Below are positions 33,537 through 43,179 of a DNA stretch of 49,402 nt, piece after piece; the stretch's first letter is position 1, and every line of letters starts with the position of its first letter. The notes below the pieces were generated by a model. It saw only the letters and a program-made list of their open reading frames with translations. It was not told where the DNA came from and ran no database searches. The DNA comes from an uncultured Ruthenibacterium sp. GTDB taxonomy: Bacteria; Bacillota; Clostridia; Oscillospirales; Ruminococcaceae. The stretch covers positions 1 through 49,402 of the forward strand of contig CALXBO010000014.1 in assembly GCA_944386565.1 (NCBI GenBank). Reading direction: 5' to 3'. Made by a program: the position numbers and the translations under genes.

Positions 33537-36500
33537 GTTTCTGGCAGTAGGTCTGTCTCTGACCCTGATGTTTCAGACTGTTGCGCCCGGCGCTTGGGCC
33601 CAGGAGAAAGTTATAGACTCAAGTCCATCGGATATTCTCCAAACAGAAGGACCAGGAGAGGAATCTTCCAATCTTGAGGCCGAATGGGAAGAAACAGGGG
33701 TTCTGCAGACGGATGGTACTCCGGTTACAGCAGAACAGGGAGATACGCCGGAGGCCGGTGGGGTGACGGACTCCCCCTTAGACACAGACCAGCCTGCGGA
33801 GCCGGCTACTTATATCCTGACATTGAATTTGGATGGCGGACAGGTAAATACTTTGCAGAACGCCGGGTGGAGCCAGTCCTCCTACGAGATCTATCAATGG
33901 ACACGCTCTGTTTCCGAGGCGGAAGCAGGCCAGGGAGTCTCTCTAACTCCGGATGAAACCCTGGGCGGGATGCTTCCCGGACGGCCCTACCGTGCCGGGT
34001 ACAGCTTTGCCGGATGGAAAATCGCAGAGACGGAATACGGAACCAATGCCGACCAGACGGTAACGATCACGGCGGATACTACGATCATCGCACAGTGGCA
34101 GATCGCTACCTATACTGTCTCCTTTCAGGGAAGCGACGGCGAACTTTGGTCAGTAGCCGTTCCGTATGGAGCAACCCTTTGGACGGATGCCAACACCCCC
34201 TGGACGGAGGAAAGCGTGAGCTGGACAGAGGATACAGCCACTGTGTCCATCACTCTAAACGGCACTACATGGGAGAACATCACTGTAACCAGGCACTCGG
34301 TTGAGGCGGATATTCAGTACTACTATACTTTTACCCTCGAGGGTGTTTATTACTTTACCTATGGAGGACCCACTCCCACAAAGGAAGGACAGCATTTTAC
34401 CAGCTGGAAACTGATGTCCGGCGGCGGCTTTACTGTGACAGACGACGCCGTATTTACAGCCCAATTCCAGGCGGAAAAGTCCTATGTATTCAATGTGTAT
34501 TTCTATTACGAAAACGGCACCAAAGCACAAGACACGCTTGCCATTACCAAAACAGAAGCAGAGGTTTCAGAGGGAAAAGTGACCTTTGATGCGGAAATTC
34601 CCGCTATCCCGTATTACACGGCAAGCCCCGACCCCAAAGACGGCATTACCTGGAATGGTAGTACCGTGACCGTGGACATCGATGCGGTATTTGGTGCGGA
34701 CAATACGTCTGCCACCAACTTTTTGGCCTTGACTGTGATTTACGCACCGGCTGAGATTACTTACACAGTGAAATATTATCAGCAAACAGTGGAAGGAGAC
34801 TATACCGAGGTCGGAAGTACTGAGGAAAAAGAGGCCCAATACGGAGACAGAATTTCTGTTACAGACCGGCCTGATTTGGAGAATGTGAGCTTTGAAGGAT
34901 TTCAAATCAGCCCAGGTTCTCAATCTGCTGTCGGCGAGGGGGTGCTGCTGCGGGAAGATATGCAGGGCGTTGAATTTAATCAAGAAGGAACCAGCGCCAC
35001 CATCAGCATCTACTATGACCGTTCCAGCTACTTTATCTATTTCCAGACCGGCACCACCGAGGTGCAGATCGCTCCCGTCAAGGTACAGTATGGATCGGAA
35101 ATTCCGGATCTGAAAACCCAATTTGAAGCGCTCACCCGTAACGGATATGAAAAGGTTACAGAAGATAATATTAGCTGGTATCACCTGGATGAGTCAGGGA
35201 CTCTTCAGGGCGAAACCGGTACCCCCGAGACGATGCCTTCGTATGACCTGTATGCTGTAGTGACTTGGACACCGGCTACCACCTCTATCCGCTTGGTCTA
35301 CTGGGTGGAGAGCCGAAACGCCGCCAGCTTCCAGAACGCCTATACCACCACGGTGGAGGGAGTAACCACGGAAGCCGAATTGACGGTAAGCCTGAATGGA
35401 GATGTGACCATCTGGGGCGAAGGCTGGCCAAGTGGAACCGACGGCGACAGCGTGGTGTCCGATGGTTTCAAAACATTGATTTCCAGCCACTATGGTACAG
35501 ATGGAGACTACACCACCTTCTTCTCTTATAGTGAGGCCAACACCAAGACCAGCCCCGGCAACGTGGCCAACGCCCAGGTCACCGGCTCCGGAGACGTGAC
35601 CGACGGCGCCATTACCGCTGACTACTACAAGGTCAAGGTGAACGGCGACGGCACCACAACCATCAATATCTATTACACCCGCAATCTGTACACCTTGGAA
35701 TTTGTGCTGGCAAGACAAAACAATAATAACAGTAACTTCAGTCTGGCCACAGACACACCCGGCAGCTTTAGTACCTCCGGGTGGGGTGGCAGCGAAACCA
35801 ATATCGCCCAATTTGTCTTTGAGGATTTTACCGACGGAGTAACTGCCACAGAGGTTTCCGGCGAAAACTACGGTGGCTTAACTGTGCAGAAAATCTATCG
35901 GATCACGGAGGCCATGGACCGAGACTCCCGTTCTGCTGTGGGACGATACGGAACAAAGAAGCTGACTGATACTGAGGGGGATGACAAAGGAATTTATACG
36001 TGCTTTGTCTACACCCTCACGGCCCGGTTCGAGGCGGATATCTCATCCCTTTGGCCTACGGTGGAAAATATTTCTGGAGTATATAACAGCTTCAATTATA
36101 TTAGTATGGGCACTGACAGAGGAAGCTACTACCGCAATGTTACCACCAGCAGCATATCCCAGCATAACATTTTGAACGTATACTCCACCATGGATGTGAA
36201 TGTGGTAGCCAAGGGGACCTCTGCAACTTCCTGGAGCGCCACGGCGGACAGCGGCAACGGAACGGCTGCCCATCAGATGGTGGCCTACTGGGCCAGCGGG
36301 GCTTCGGAGTATCACTACTACTTCCTCTATGAGGTGCTGGACACTACCGTTTCAGCTTCCGCTGCCAACGTGACGCCTTTTTCTGCTGATACAGCGAACA
36401 GCAGTGGCTATTCCAACGGCCAGTACGTTTCCTACGACGGAAAGGTCTATGTGTACTCCTCTGACTACGCTATCCAGTATTCTACCGCCACCAAGGATGG

Positions 36501-39291
36501 TCAGAACCAGCCTTCCCGCCAGGGCTTTACCTCTGCGGGGAAAAGCTATTCGGGACTTGGTACTACGAAAGGCGGCGCTATTTACTTCTTCTACACCCGA
36601 GAGACCTACACCCTGGACATCCAGAACATGAATGGCAGATACACGATTCCCTCAGGACTGCTGAATACCGAATTTACCTGTCTGTCCCAGTACGAGGAGA
36701 ACGCCACGACCCTGAAAGAGCTGGGCTGGGAGTCAGTGAATGCCGACGGAACGGTTTCCATCCGCTATGGCGGTTACCTTACCCCGTTGAGCGAAGAGGA
36801 GATCATCACCTGGCTCACCTCTGAAACAGGCGGCAAGCTGGAGTACCCCTATCAATCCGCCGGAGAAAGCCAGTACTACTTCTGGCGCTGGTACCGCAAC
36901 CAGATGCAGACGATTCCTGTCGAATGGGAAACCGACAACGAGATGCAGACCATGACCTCCAACAAGACCCTGTATGCCGGGTGGTTTACCCCGCGGTATA
37001 CCACCTCTTATGTCCTCAACGGCGGCACCTGGGCGGACAGCATCGACTACACCCTGACCACCAGCCAGACCCAGGATGGTTATACGGTCTACATCTATTA
37101 TCCCCATCAGGCTGAAGCGGAGAATGCCCCCCTCTATTGGTACATCCAAAGCAAGGACAATGACCGGCTCTTTGTGGATACTCTGTATGTTTGCGAAGTA
37201 GGGGATGTGGCCCACAAGGATGACACAGGGGCCCACTGGGAGCTGAATGAGAGCCTTACGGTTGAGGAAATGCTGAAAGAGAGCAGCGAGGATTTTCAGG
37301 GAACCCGCCTGGTGGACCACTATTACTGCTACATGGGCGCAGGGCCCGAGTATAACCACGACTACTACGTCAACATCAACGCCGCTGTCAATACGGTGTT
37401 GGAGGAGCCGACAGCGCCTGTCCGCACAGGCTACACCTTCAGCGGCTGGTTCTACTTTGATGATGAACCCACATCCGGGACCAAGACTTACCTGAAGGAC
37501 GTGCTGACCGGAACCCAGAGCCTGGCCTCTTATGGAGATGGCTACGTGTATCTCAATCATGTGGGAGATGCCTTTCTGCTGCACGAGGATGAGAACGGCG
37601 AGCTGTTTTACTACCCGGAGCAGACCGGTTATCGCTTTAGCTACGCCAACGACGCTTCCGTCGTTGTCCGCGACCTGCAGCTTTACGCTGCCTGGGAACC
37701 TAAGGGGGACGCAAAAGCCTTTGTGTACCATTTGGTGGAAAAAAGTGAAGTGGAAAACACAATAACCAGCTTTACCCCTAAGGGCGGGAGCCCAATTACA
37801 ATAAACGATACTACCACTACCACCGTCGCCATCGGCGGCACAGAGTATTATATCCTGTCCACGGAAGAACTGGCCAGCCTGTACACTGGCAGCACTTATA
37901 CCCAGACAGCCTGGGAATACTGCACAGACAGCAGTGGGATGAAGTGGCTGCCCGTTCAGGCCGACATTGAGCTGGAGGTGGACGCTCGAACCCAGACGGT
38001 GACAGAGGATAATCTGGCGACGGTCACCGGAAATACCTACCGAATTGAACAATCGGATGGGACGTACATCTACTACGCCTTTTTTGTTTACAACTCCACA
38101 GATGAAGTCATTTACAACGTATATGCCATCGACCTGTCGGTGGCGGTAGCAGAAGGCGTGCTGGGCTCCTATCAGGACACCTTCGACCGCTCTTTCCAGG
38201 TGGATACCACGGCTCCCTATTTCCTGAGCGTGGAGCAGAAGTCGATGAAAGCAGAAGAGATTGAAACCACACTGGTGGTGGAGAATGCCCCATCCGTCAG
38301 CGGTTACTCTGTCTATCAGGATTGGAGCCAGGTGCTCCAGCTCCAGACGGATGCGTCCGCCAACAATATTTTCTTTTACTATGTTCGGGACAATGCCAGA
38401 ATCAGCTATTCCATCACCTATTACCCGATGGTAGACGGCAGCTACTCGCCGGAAAATACGGTGACCATCAGCAACATCCCCGCCGTAACCGGTGAGATCA
38501 TCTCTCTGACCGATATGGCGTCCACCTATGACCGGCTGGTGACCATGGCTCAAACCTACAGCGGGTATGCTGACAGCGCCAACCAGGCCCAGAAAGCTTT
38601 GTATGACCGGTACAAGGATATGACCATCACCTGGAAGCAAAACGGGACAAGCACCAGTTTTACGGTGGATACAGGCAACCAGGACACACTGGACCTTTCA
38701 GCCATCGCTGATTTCCATTTGGACTACTATGTGGACGGCTGGTCTCCCACGGGCGGCAGCCTGGTGGTGTCGGCCGGTACGAAAGTCGAGGTGTATCTGG
38801 CTTCGGCCCAGCTGATCGTACAGAAAGTGGACACCAGCAAGATTCCTCTGGCGGGCGCGGAGTTCCAACTGGAGCGGCTCGTAGAGCGCGCTGACGGCTC
38901 CATTTCCTATGGCGGTAAAAACTATGAATTGGACACTACTTTTGAGGCTGTGACAGCCAACTCCGGCGAAGACGGAAAAGCCGTCTTTTATAATCTGAGC
39001 GCCAGGGTGTTTGAAGGCGGAAAGGGATATCTGTACCGCCTGACTGAAACCAAAGCGCCCAAGGGATATAACTGTTTGGCGGAGCCTTTGTACGTTACCA
39101 CGCCCTACACGGTGGAGGGAGAAACGCATTATTCCGTCACTTACACCGTGGTAAATACAGGCATTGCCTATCTGCCCGCCGCAGGGTTTTTTGGCGGTGT
39201 GTATACCACTATTTTCCTGGGCATCGGCCTTATGGCCGCTGCCGTGGGGGGAGGGATTCTTCTCAGGCAACGGAAATATTCTCGTTCATAG
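33517..39291 (+). CDS. Giant sortase-anchored adhesin, likely pilus tip protein
   Basis: 1924 aa. Signal peptide 1-29 (ending AWAQE). The extracellular part has several beta-grasp/InlB-B-repeat-like units (for example LNLDGGQ...RAGYSFAGWK near 105-170, VLNGGTW near 1165 and RTGYTFSGWFYF near 1305) and MucBP-like stretches (TYTVKYYQQ near 415). A SpaA/Cna-B-type domain spans ~1767-1880 (VQKVDTSKIPLAGAEFQLERL and the E-box LTETKAPKGYN). LPAAG (1886-1890) is followed by a membrane helix and RQRKYSRS. The anchor is LPxAG, not LPxTG. Rich in Thr, Tyr, Gly. Position before a backbone pilin suggests a tip adhesin; the ligand is unknown. Confidence 0.85.
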   Translation: MKKILSRFLAVGLSLTLMFQTVAPGAWAQEKVIDSSPSDILQTEGPGEESSNLEAEWEETGVLQTDGTPVTAEQGDTPEAGGVTDSPLDTDQPAEPATYILTLNLDGGQVNTLQNAGWSQSSYEIYQWTRSVSEAEAGQGVSLTPDETLGGMLPGRPYRAGYSFAGWKIAETEYGTNADQTVTITADTTIIAQWQIATYTVSFQGSDGELWSVAVPYGATLWTDANTPWTEESVSWTEDTATVSITLNGTTWENITVTRHSVEADIQYYYTFTLEGVYYFTYGGPTPTKEGQHFTSWKLMSGGGFTVTDDAVFTAQFQAEKSYVFNVYFYYENGTKAQDTLAITKTEAEVSEGKVTFDAEIPAIPYYTASPDPKDGITWNGSTVTVDIDAVFGADNTSATNFLALTVIYAPAEITYTVKYYQQTVEGDYTEVGSTEEKEAQYGDRISVTDRPDLENVSFEGFQISPGSQSAVGEGVLLREDMQGVEFNQEGTSATISIYYDRSSYFIYFQTGTTEVQIAPVKVQYGSEIPDLKTQFEALTRNGYEKVTEDNISWYHLDESGTLQGETGTPETMPSYDLYAVVTWTPATTSIRLVYWVESRNAASFQNAYTTTVEGVTTEAELTVSLNGDVTIWGEGWPSGTDGDSVVSDGFKTLISSHYGTDGDYTTFFSYSEANTKTSPGNVANAQVTGSGDVTDGAITADYYKVKVNGDGTTTINIYYTRNLYTLEFVLARQNNNNSNFSLATDTPGSFSTSGWGGSETNIAQFVFEDFTDGVTATEVSGENYGGLTVQKIYRITEAMDRDSRSAVGRYGTKKLTDTEGDDKGIYTCFVYTLTARFEADISSLWPTVENISGVYNSFNYISMGTDRGSYYRNVTTSSISQHNILNVYSTMDVNVVAKGTSATSWSATADSGNGTAAHQMVAYWASGASEYHYYFLYEVLDTTVSASAANVTPFSADTANSSGYSNGQYVSYDGKVYVYSSDYAIQYSTATKDGQNQPSRQGFTSAGKSYSGLGTTKGGAIYFFYTRETYTLDIQNMNGRYTIPSGLLNTEFTCLSQYEENATTLKELGWESVNADGTVSIRYGGYLTPLSEEEIITWLTSETGGKLEYPYQSAGESQYYFWRWYRNQMQTIPVEWETDNEMQTMTSNKTLYAGWFTPRYTTSYVLNGGTWADSIDYTLTTSQTQDGYTVYIYYPHQAEAENAPLYWYIQSKDNDRLFVDTLYVCEVGDVAHKDDTGAHWELNESLTVEEMLKESSEDFQGTRLVDHYYCYMGAGPEYNHDYYVNINAAVNTVLEEPTAPVRTGYTFSGWFYFDDEPTSGTKTYLKDVLTGTQSLASYGDGYVYLNHVGDAFLLHEDENGELFYYPEQTGYRFSYANDASVVVRDLQLYAAWEPKGDAKAFVYHLVEKSEVENTITSFTPKGGSPITINDTTTTTVAIGGTEYYILSTEELASLYTGSTYTQTAWEYCTDSSGMKWLPVQADIELEVDARTQTVTEDNLATVTGNTYRIEQSDGTYIYYAFFVYNSTDEVIYNVYAIDLSVAVAEGVLGSYQDTFDRSFQVDTTAPYFLSVEQKSMKAEEIETTLVVENAPSVSGYSVYQDWSQVLQLQTDASANNIFFYYVRDNARISYSITYYPMVDGSYSPENTVTISNIPAVTGEIISLTDMASTYDRLVTMAQTYSGYADSANQAQKALYDRYKDMTITWKQNGTSTSFTVDTGNQDTLDLSAIADFHLDYYVDGWSPTGGSLVVSAGTKVEVYLASAQLIVQKVDTSKIPLAGAEFQLERLVERADGSISYGGKNYELDTTFEAVTANSGEDGKAVFYNLSARVFEGGKGYLYRLTETKAPKGYNCLAEPLYVTTPYTVEGETHYSVTYTVVNTGIAYLPAAGFFGGVYTTIFLGIGLMAAAVGGGILLRQRKYSRS

Positions 39292-39369
39292 TTCGAAGAG
39301 GGCAATGCGTTGCCCTCTGGAAACAAAGGAACAAGACAATCTGAAATTAGGAGAGAGTGAGAAATCATC

Positions 39370-41118
39370 ATGAAGTTAACGATTGTAAAGCGGCTTTTGG
39401 CCACAGCTCTGACGTTGGCGATGACTGTAGGCGTGCTGGGCACCAGTGTAATGGCGGCCGGCACCGTAAATGAAGTGAAGGAAAAGACCGGAGAAAATGG
39501 CAGCATTGTGGTCACGGTCTACGACCAGAATCCTGGGGATGCGGGCACCGGGGCTCAGATCAGCGACCTGAGCAGCCCCGTGGACGGCGTGGGCATCAAC
39601 GCCCTGCGTATCGGTTCCGTGGTGGAACTGACCAGCACCGATGGGAACGGCACCGTTTCCACCCAGGTGGCCTTTGGGTTGACGGACACTTATACCCGAT
39701 TGCTGGGGCTGAATACCGAAAGCGCCATTGCCAGCCAAGATGGCACTTTCTACTTTGCTCCCACTGCGGTGCAACGTGCACTGAGCACTGCAAATGAAAA
39801 CACCAGCACAGAAGAGAATGCAGTAACGCAGGCTACCATTGAGGCATATTTGGATAACCCTGCTCATGGAGCAACCAACAGCGTCACTGGCGATGACGGC
39901 GTTGCCACCTTTGGCAATCTGGACTATGGTCTCTATCTGCTGGCCAAGAGCGCTTTGCCCTCCGACGCCACCACCGATCTGGTGCCCTTCCTGGTGTCTG
40001 TGCCCATGTATGTGGAGAGCGAGAGCGGCGGTAACTGGACTTCCACCGTCTATGCCTATCCCAAGGTGCGTACCGCAGATATTACCATCAGCAAAACTGT
40101 GGATGATCAGGACAGTACTACCTATGCGAATGGAGATATCTATGTCAATGCCGGCCAGACTTTGAAGTACACGGTGACCACTACCATTCCGGCGGCAGCC
40201 ACCGGAAACGGCTCCGCCAACGAATTTACCAGCTTTGTGATTACCGATACCAATGCCGGAAACACGTTGGATATTGACCAGAGCACTGTGGAAGTGATGT
40301 TGAATGGCACTACACTTACCTTGACAGAGGATTACACGGTTGTTTATCCCGGTTCTCAAGAGGGCAGCAGCGTCCTCACCATCACCCTGACAGATACCGC
40401 AACTACCGGCGACCTGGCGGAGCTGAATAAAGACTTGAGCAGCCAGCAAACCATCACCCTTACTTACGATGCCACCGTGGCCACCGATGTGACCTTCTCT
40501 TCCAAACTCACCAACGCCGCAAAAGCTACCTATCAGCGTTCCGGTATGGCTGAAGCTGCGGATACCAATACAGCTGCTGTTGAGCTGTATACCTACGGCA
40601 TCGACCTGACCAAGACCCTGTCGGATACCAATGATGATATTGATGCCGAGACCATTACATTCGCCCTTTACAGTGATGAGACTTGTACCACACAGATTCC
40701 TGTTGCACTTGGCACTGACCCCACCGGCGGCTACTGGGCGGCAGCCACTGGCACCGACTCTGCAACTATGTATGTAGACACCGAGGGCAAGCTGAATCTC
40801 TACGGCTTGGAGCCGGGCACGTATTACCTCTCCGAAACCGCTACCATGGACGGCTATACCCGGTTGGATGCGCCGATTACCATCATCATTACGGGCGTTG
40901 ACGGTACAGCCACCGCCACAGTCAACGGGGCTAACGCCCAGGTAACTGACGGTGTCGTGTATCTCTCTGTGGAGAACACCAAGAACGAGTTGGGCTTCAC
41001 TCTGCCCCAGACCGGCGGCACAGGGACACTGGTGGTCACCGCCATTGGCCTCGGCATGCTGTGTGCAGGTGTGATTCTGCTGGTGGTCTACCGCAGAAAA
41101 GGACGGGCGGATTCCTGA
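39370..41118 (+). CDS. Major (backbone) pilin, isopeptide-forming
   Basis: 582 aa. Signal peptide 1-30; pilin motif VYAYPK with the linking lysine K232; Cna-B-type domains after it (EITFAL-type strands and the E-box YLSETATMDGY); LPQTG at 545-549 followed by a membrane helix and RRKGRADS. These are the hallmarks of SpaH/EbpB-type backbone pilins, joined head to tail by a class C sortase between the Thr of LPQTG and the pilin lysine, with internal Lys-Asn bonds for stability. Lies 78 bp after the adhesin gene, with TTAGGAGAGAGTG as ribosome site. Confidence 0.9.
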   Translation: MKLTIVKRLLATALTLAMTVGVLGTSVMAAGTVNEVKEKTGENGSIVVTVYDQNPGDAGTGAQISDLSSPVDGVGINALRIGSVVELTSTDGNGTVSTQVAFGLTDTYTRLLGLNTESAIASQDGTFYFAPTAVQRALSTANENTSTEENAVTQATIEAYLDNPAHGATNSVTGDDGVATFGNLDYGLYLLAKSALPSDATTDLVPFLVSVPMYVESESGGNWTSTVYAYPKVRTADITISKTVDDQDSTTYANGDIYVNAGQTLKYTVTTTIPAAATGNGSANEFTSFVITDTNAGNTLDIDQSTVEVMLNGTTLTLTEDYTVVYPGSQEGSSVLTITLTDTATTGDLAELNKDLSSQQTITLTYDATVATDVTFSSKLTNAAKATYQRSGMAEAADTNTAAVELYTYGIDLTKTLSDTNDDIDAETITFALYSDETCTTQIPVALGTDPTGGYWAAATGTDSATMYVDTEGKLNLYGLEPGTYYLSETATMDGYTRLDAPITIIITGVDGTATATVNGANAQVTDGVVYLSVENTKNELGFTLPQTGGTGTLVVTAIGLGMLCAGVILLVVYRRKGRADS

Positions 41119-41185
41119 TTCCATTTACCGGAAGGAGCCGCAAGGAGGGGTGTGTTTGATACCCTTCTTTCGGCGGTGAACCAGC

Positions 41186-42082
41186 ATGAAACGATTTACT
41201 CTTTCCCTGCTCATTATTTTCCTCTTTTTGGCAGGGGTCGCCACGGTCATTTATCCAATGGCCAGCAATCTTTTTTACGAGAAAAACCAATCCCATGTTC
41301 TGGAAGAGTATGATGAAACCATGGAGCAGTTAGCTCAGGAAGAACTGGATCAGGAACGTCAGGCAGCGCAGGAGTACAACCGAAGCCTGCTGGAAAGTGA
41401 GGCATTCCTCACTGACCCCTTTGACCCGGAGCTTGTGCTGGACCCTACGGTGGAACCTTACGCCAGTCTTCTGAACCTGGAGGGCAATGGTATCATGGGC
41501 TATGTGGAAATCCCCAAGATTTCCGTGAATCTGCCCATCTATCACGGAACCACGGCACAGGTGCTGGAACAGGGAATCGGGCATCTGCAAAATACCTCTC
41601 TCCCCGTAGGAGGGGAGAGCACCCATTCGGTGCTTACCGGACATACGGGACTGGCAGGAAAACGACTGTTCACCGATTTGTCCCAGCTGGAGGAGGGAAA
41701 CCTTTTCTATCTCCATGTGTTGGGGGAAACCCTGGCCTACCAGGTGGAGGCAATTTACATTGTGGAGCCGGATCAGACAGAACATCTGGTGGTGGAGACC
41801 GGCCGGGATTTGGTGACCCTGGTTACCTGTCATCCCTACGGAATCAACACCCACCGGCTGTTGGTGCAGGGAACGCGCATCCCGTATGAGGTCGCGTTGG
41901 CACAGCAGGTTCAGGAAGATGTTCCGCAGGAAACCAGTGTATGGGAAAAAGAATACTACAAAGCCATTCTGATCTGTCTGGCAATTTATATTCCGCTGAC
42001 CGTGACGGTAGTCCTCCTGGTGTCGAGACGAAGAAAACAGGCGGATAAAGAATTAACCGCAGAAACGACAGATCCTGATTGA
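41186..42082 (+). CDS. Class C (pilus) sortase, second copy
   Basis: 298 aa. N-terminal helix ~5-25 and C-terminal helix ~252-274. Catalytic H153 (LTGHTG), C215 (TLVTCHPYG) and R224 (NTHRLL). The canonical lid DPF is present at D77-P78-F79, unlike the first sortase. As the closest sortase to the LPQTG pilin it is the best candidate for pilus polymerase. Last gene of the pilus operon, followed by a terminator. Confidence 0.9.
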   Translation: MKRFTLSLLIIFLFLAGVATVIYPMASNLFYEKNQSHVLEEYDETMEQLAQEELDQERQAAQEYNRSLLESEAFLTDPFDPELVLDPTVEPYASLLNLEGNGIMGYVEIPKISVNLPIYHGTTAQVLEQGIGHLQNTSLPVGGESTHSVLTGHTGLAGKRLFTDLSQLEEGNLFYLHVLGETLAYQVEAIYIVEPDQTEHLVVETGRDLVTLVTCHPYGINTHRLLVQGTRIPYEVALAQQVQEDVPQETSVWEKEYYKAILICLAIYIPLTVTVVLLVSRRRKQADKELTAETTDPD

Positions 42083-42097
42083 GCGGATAAAAGGAGA

Positions 42098-42150
42098 AAC
42101 GCACCTGTGTTTCAGCTTTAGGGCTGAGATGCAGGTGCGTTCTGTTCTTT
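42098..42150 (+). terminator. Terminator of the pilus operon
   Basis: AACGCACCTG / CAGGTGCGTT arms enclose a second pairing (TTTCAGC/GCTGAGA), followed by CTGTTCTTT. Confidence 0.75.
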
Positions 42151-42300
42151 ATGTCTGTCTACAGGTGGCAGAGAAAGCTGCGGGATTCCCTGCTGGAGGC
42201 GCGGGAACTGCCGCAGCCTGTGTTGTCAGCTTTGGCGCAAAGTCAACCCCGGCTTAGCCGAGGGACCTTGATTGTGAAAATTTGCAAAAGTTTGGTATGA
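42151..42300 (+). pseudogene. Possible IS66-type TnpA fragment
   Basis: A short frame reads SVYRWQRKLRDSLLEARELPQPV, resembling the helix-turn-helix/YxWxRKLR region of IS66 accessory proteins, then ends. No other IS66 gene is nearby. Weak call. Confidence 0.25.
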
Positions 42301-42301
42301 T

Positions 42302-42991
42302 GTGAAAACGAGGGAACTGTGGTTGCCTGACATCAGACTGATGTTGCCGCAGGACAGTGCGGCAGCCAGCGAAGAAGTGTGCCGTGTCGACAACAATCTG
42401 TGTCTCGGAGCGGTGCAGGGAGTGCGGTACCGCGACGAAGTCTATTTGCTGCCTCCGTTTGCACTGGTGCGGGCATTTTGGAGTACAGAAGCAAGGCTGC
42501 TGACGATGATCGCACGCGGAGACGATTTGCGCAAAATGTATGACATCGAGATGGTCGACGAGAGCGTTGTTGTCACACCGCACGTGCGCATCGCGGACAG
42601 GACGCTCAAAATGCTGATTCAGTACAACGGCGATCCCAATCTGAGATTGATGCTGCATGAAATGGTATCGCACCTTGCAGTGGGCGACTGTACGTCCGAT
42701 CTGTGGATTCCGGACGTGAGCGGAAAGCTGATTTGCAAGATGATCACGGTGGGAGGATATCACATCCTGCTCGACGCAGATGCCGCAGAGCTGCCTGTCA
42801 CATATCCGGATATCAAGCGTGTGCGTCAGCAGCGCGACAAAAATAAAATCGTGCTCCCGCCCGCGGACAAGCCGTTGCTGCGCACGCCGAAAGTGGATCT
42901 TTTGGCAGAGTCGGCGACGGAGGCGCACCGGTGCACGGCCCTGCACCAGAAACAGATGCCCGCGCCGCGCTTCAGCGATAAAATATCCTAA
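42302..42991 (+). CDS. Hypothetical protein, unknown function, 3' end fused to IS sequence
   Basis: 229 aa from a GTG at 42302 (no strong ribosome site). Composition is GC-richer than the pilus genes and looks coding (MKTRELWLPDIRLML..., CLGAVQGVRYRDEVYLLPPF..., VSGKLICKMITVGGYHILLD). No domain recognised, no membrane helix or signal peptide. The last codons (DKIS, stop at 42989-42991) lie within the IS3-type hairpin, so the natural C-terminus is lost and the gene may be truncated. Confidence 0.45.
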   Translation: MKTRELWLPDIRLMLPQDSAAASEEVCRVDNNLCLGAVQGVRYRDEVYLLPPFALVRAFWSTEARLLTMIARGDDLRKMYDIEMVDESVVVTPHVRIADRTLKMLIQYNGDPNLRLMLHEMVSHLAVGDCTSDLWIPDVSGKLICKMITVGGYHILLDADAAELPVTYPDIKRVRQQRDKNKIVLPPADKPLLRTPKVDLLAESATEAHRCTALHQKQMPAPRFSDKIS

Positions 42992-43016
42992 TGTAGGAAA
43001 ATAGAACTACATTAGG
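42987..43016 (+). repeat. Hairpin upstream of IS3-type orfA (right copy)
   Basis: CCTAATGTAG / CTACATTAGG, 10-bp arms with a 10-nt loop, 10 bp before ATG 43027. Equivalent to the hairpin at 32108-32142, with a T-A pair replacing C-G in the arm. Confidence 0.65.
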
Positions 43017-43026
43017 GGGGCTTACT

Positions 43027-43165
43027 ATGTCTGGGAAAAAAGGGATGAAAAAGTATCCGTTAGGGGTACGAGAAGAAGCGGTGTCACGAATCCACGCAGG
43101 AGAAAGCCAACGTGCATTGAGTCGAGAGTATGAAATCAGTCGGCGGGCCATACAGTGTTGGCTAA
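43027..43165 (+). pseudogene. IS3-type OrfA stub
   Basis: MSGKKGMKKYPLGVREEAV...GESQRALSREYEISRRAIQCW is the helix-turn-helix start of an IS3 OrfA. The similarity ends near 43162 and the frame runs on into an IS256-type gene. With the 32068 fragment it brackets the pilus island in the same orientation. Confidence 0.6.
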
Positions 43166-43179
43166 AGGAGAAAACCCTA

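Noticed and set aside
36733..38640. 635-codon antisense frame inside the adhesin
   Set aside because: Fully contained in a gene with clear sorting signals; no start signal or domain.
39376..41124. 582-codon antisense frame over the backbone pilin
   Set aside because: Same span as the pilin, no ribosome site, composition typical of a reverse reading.
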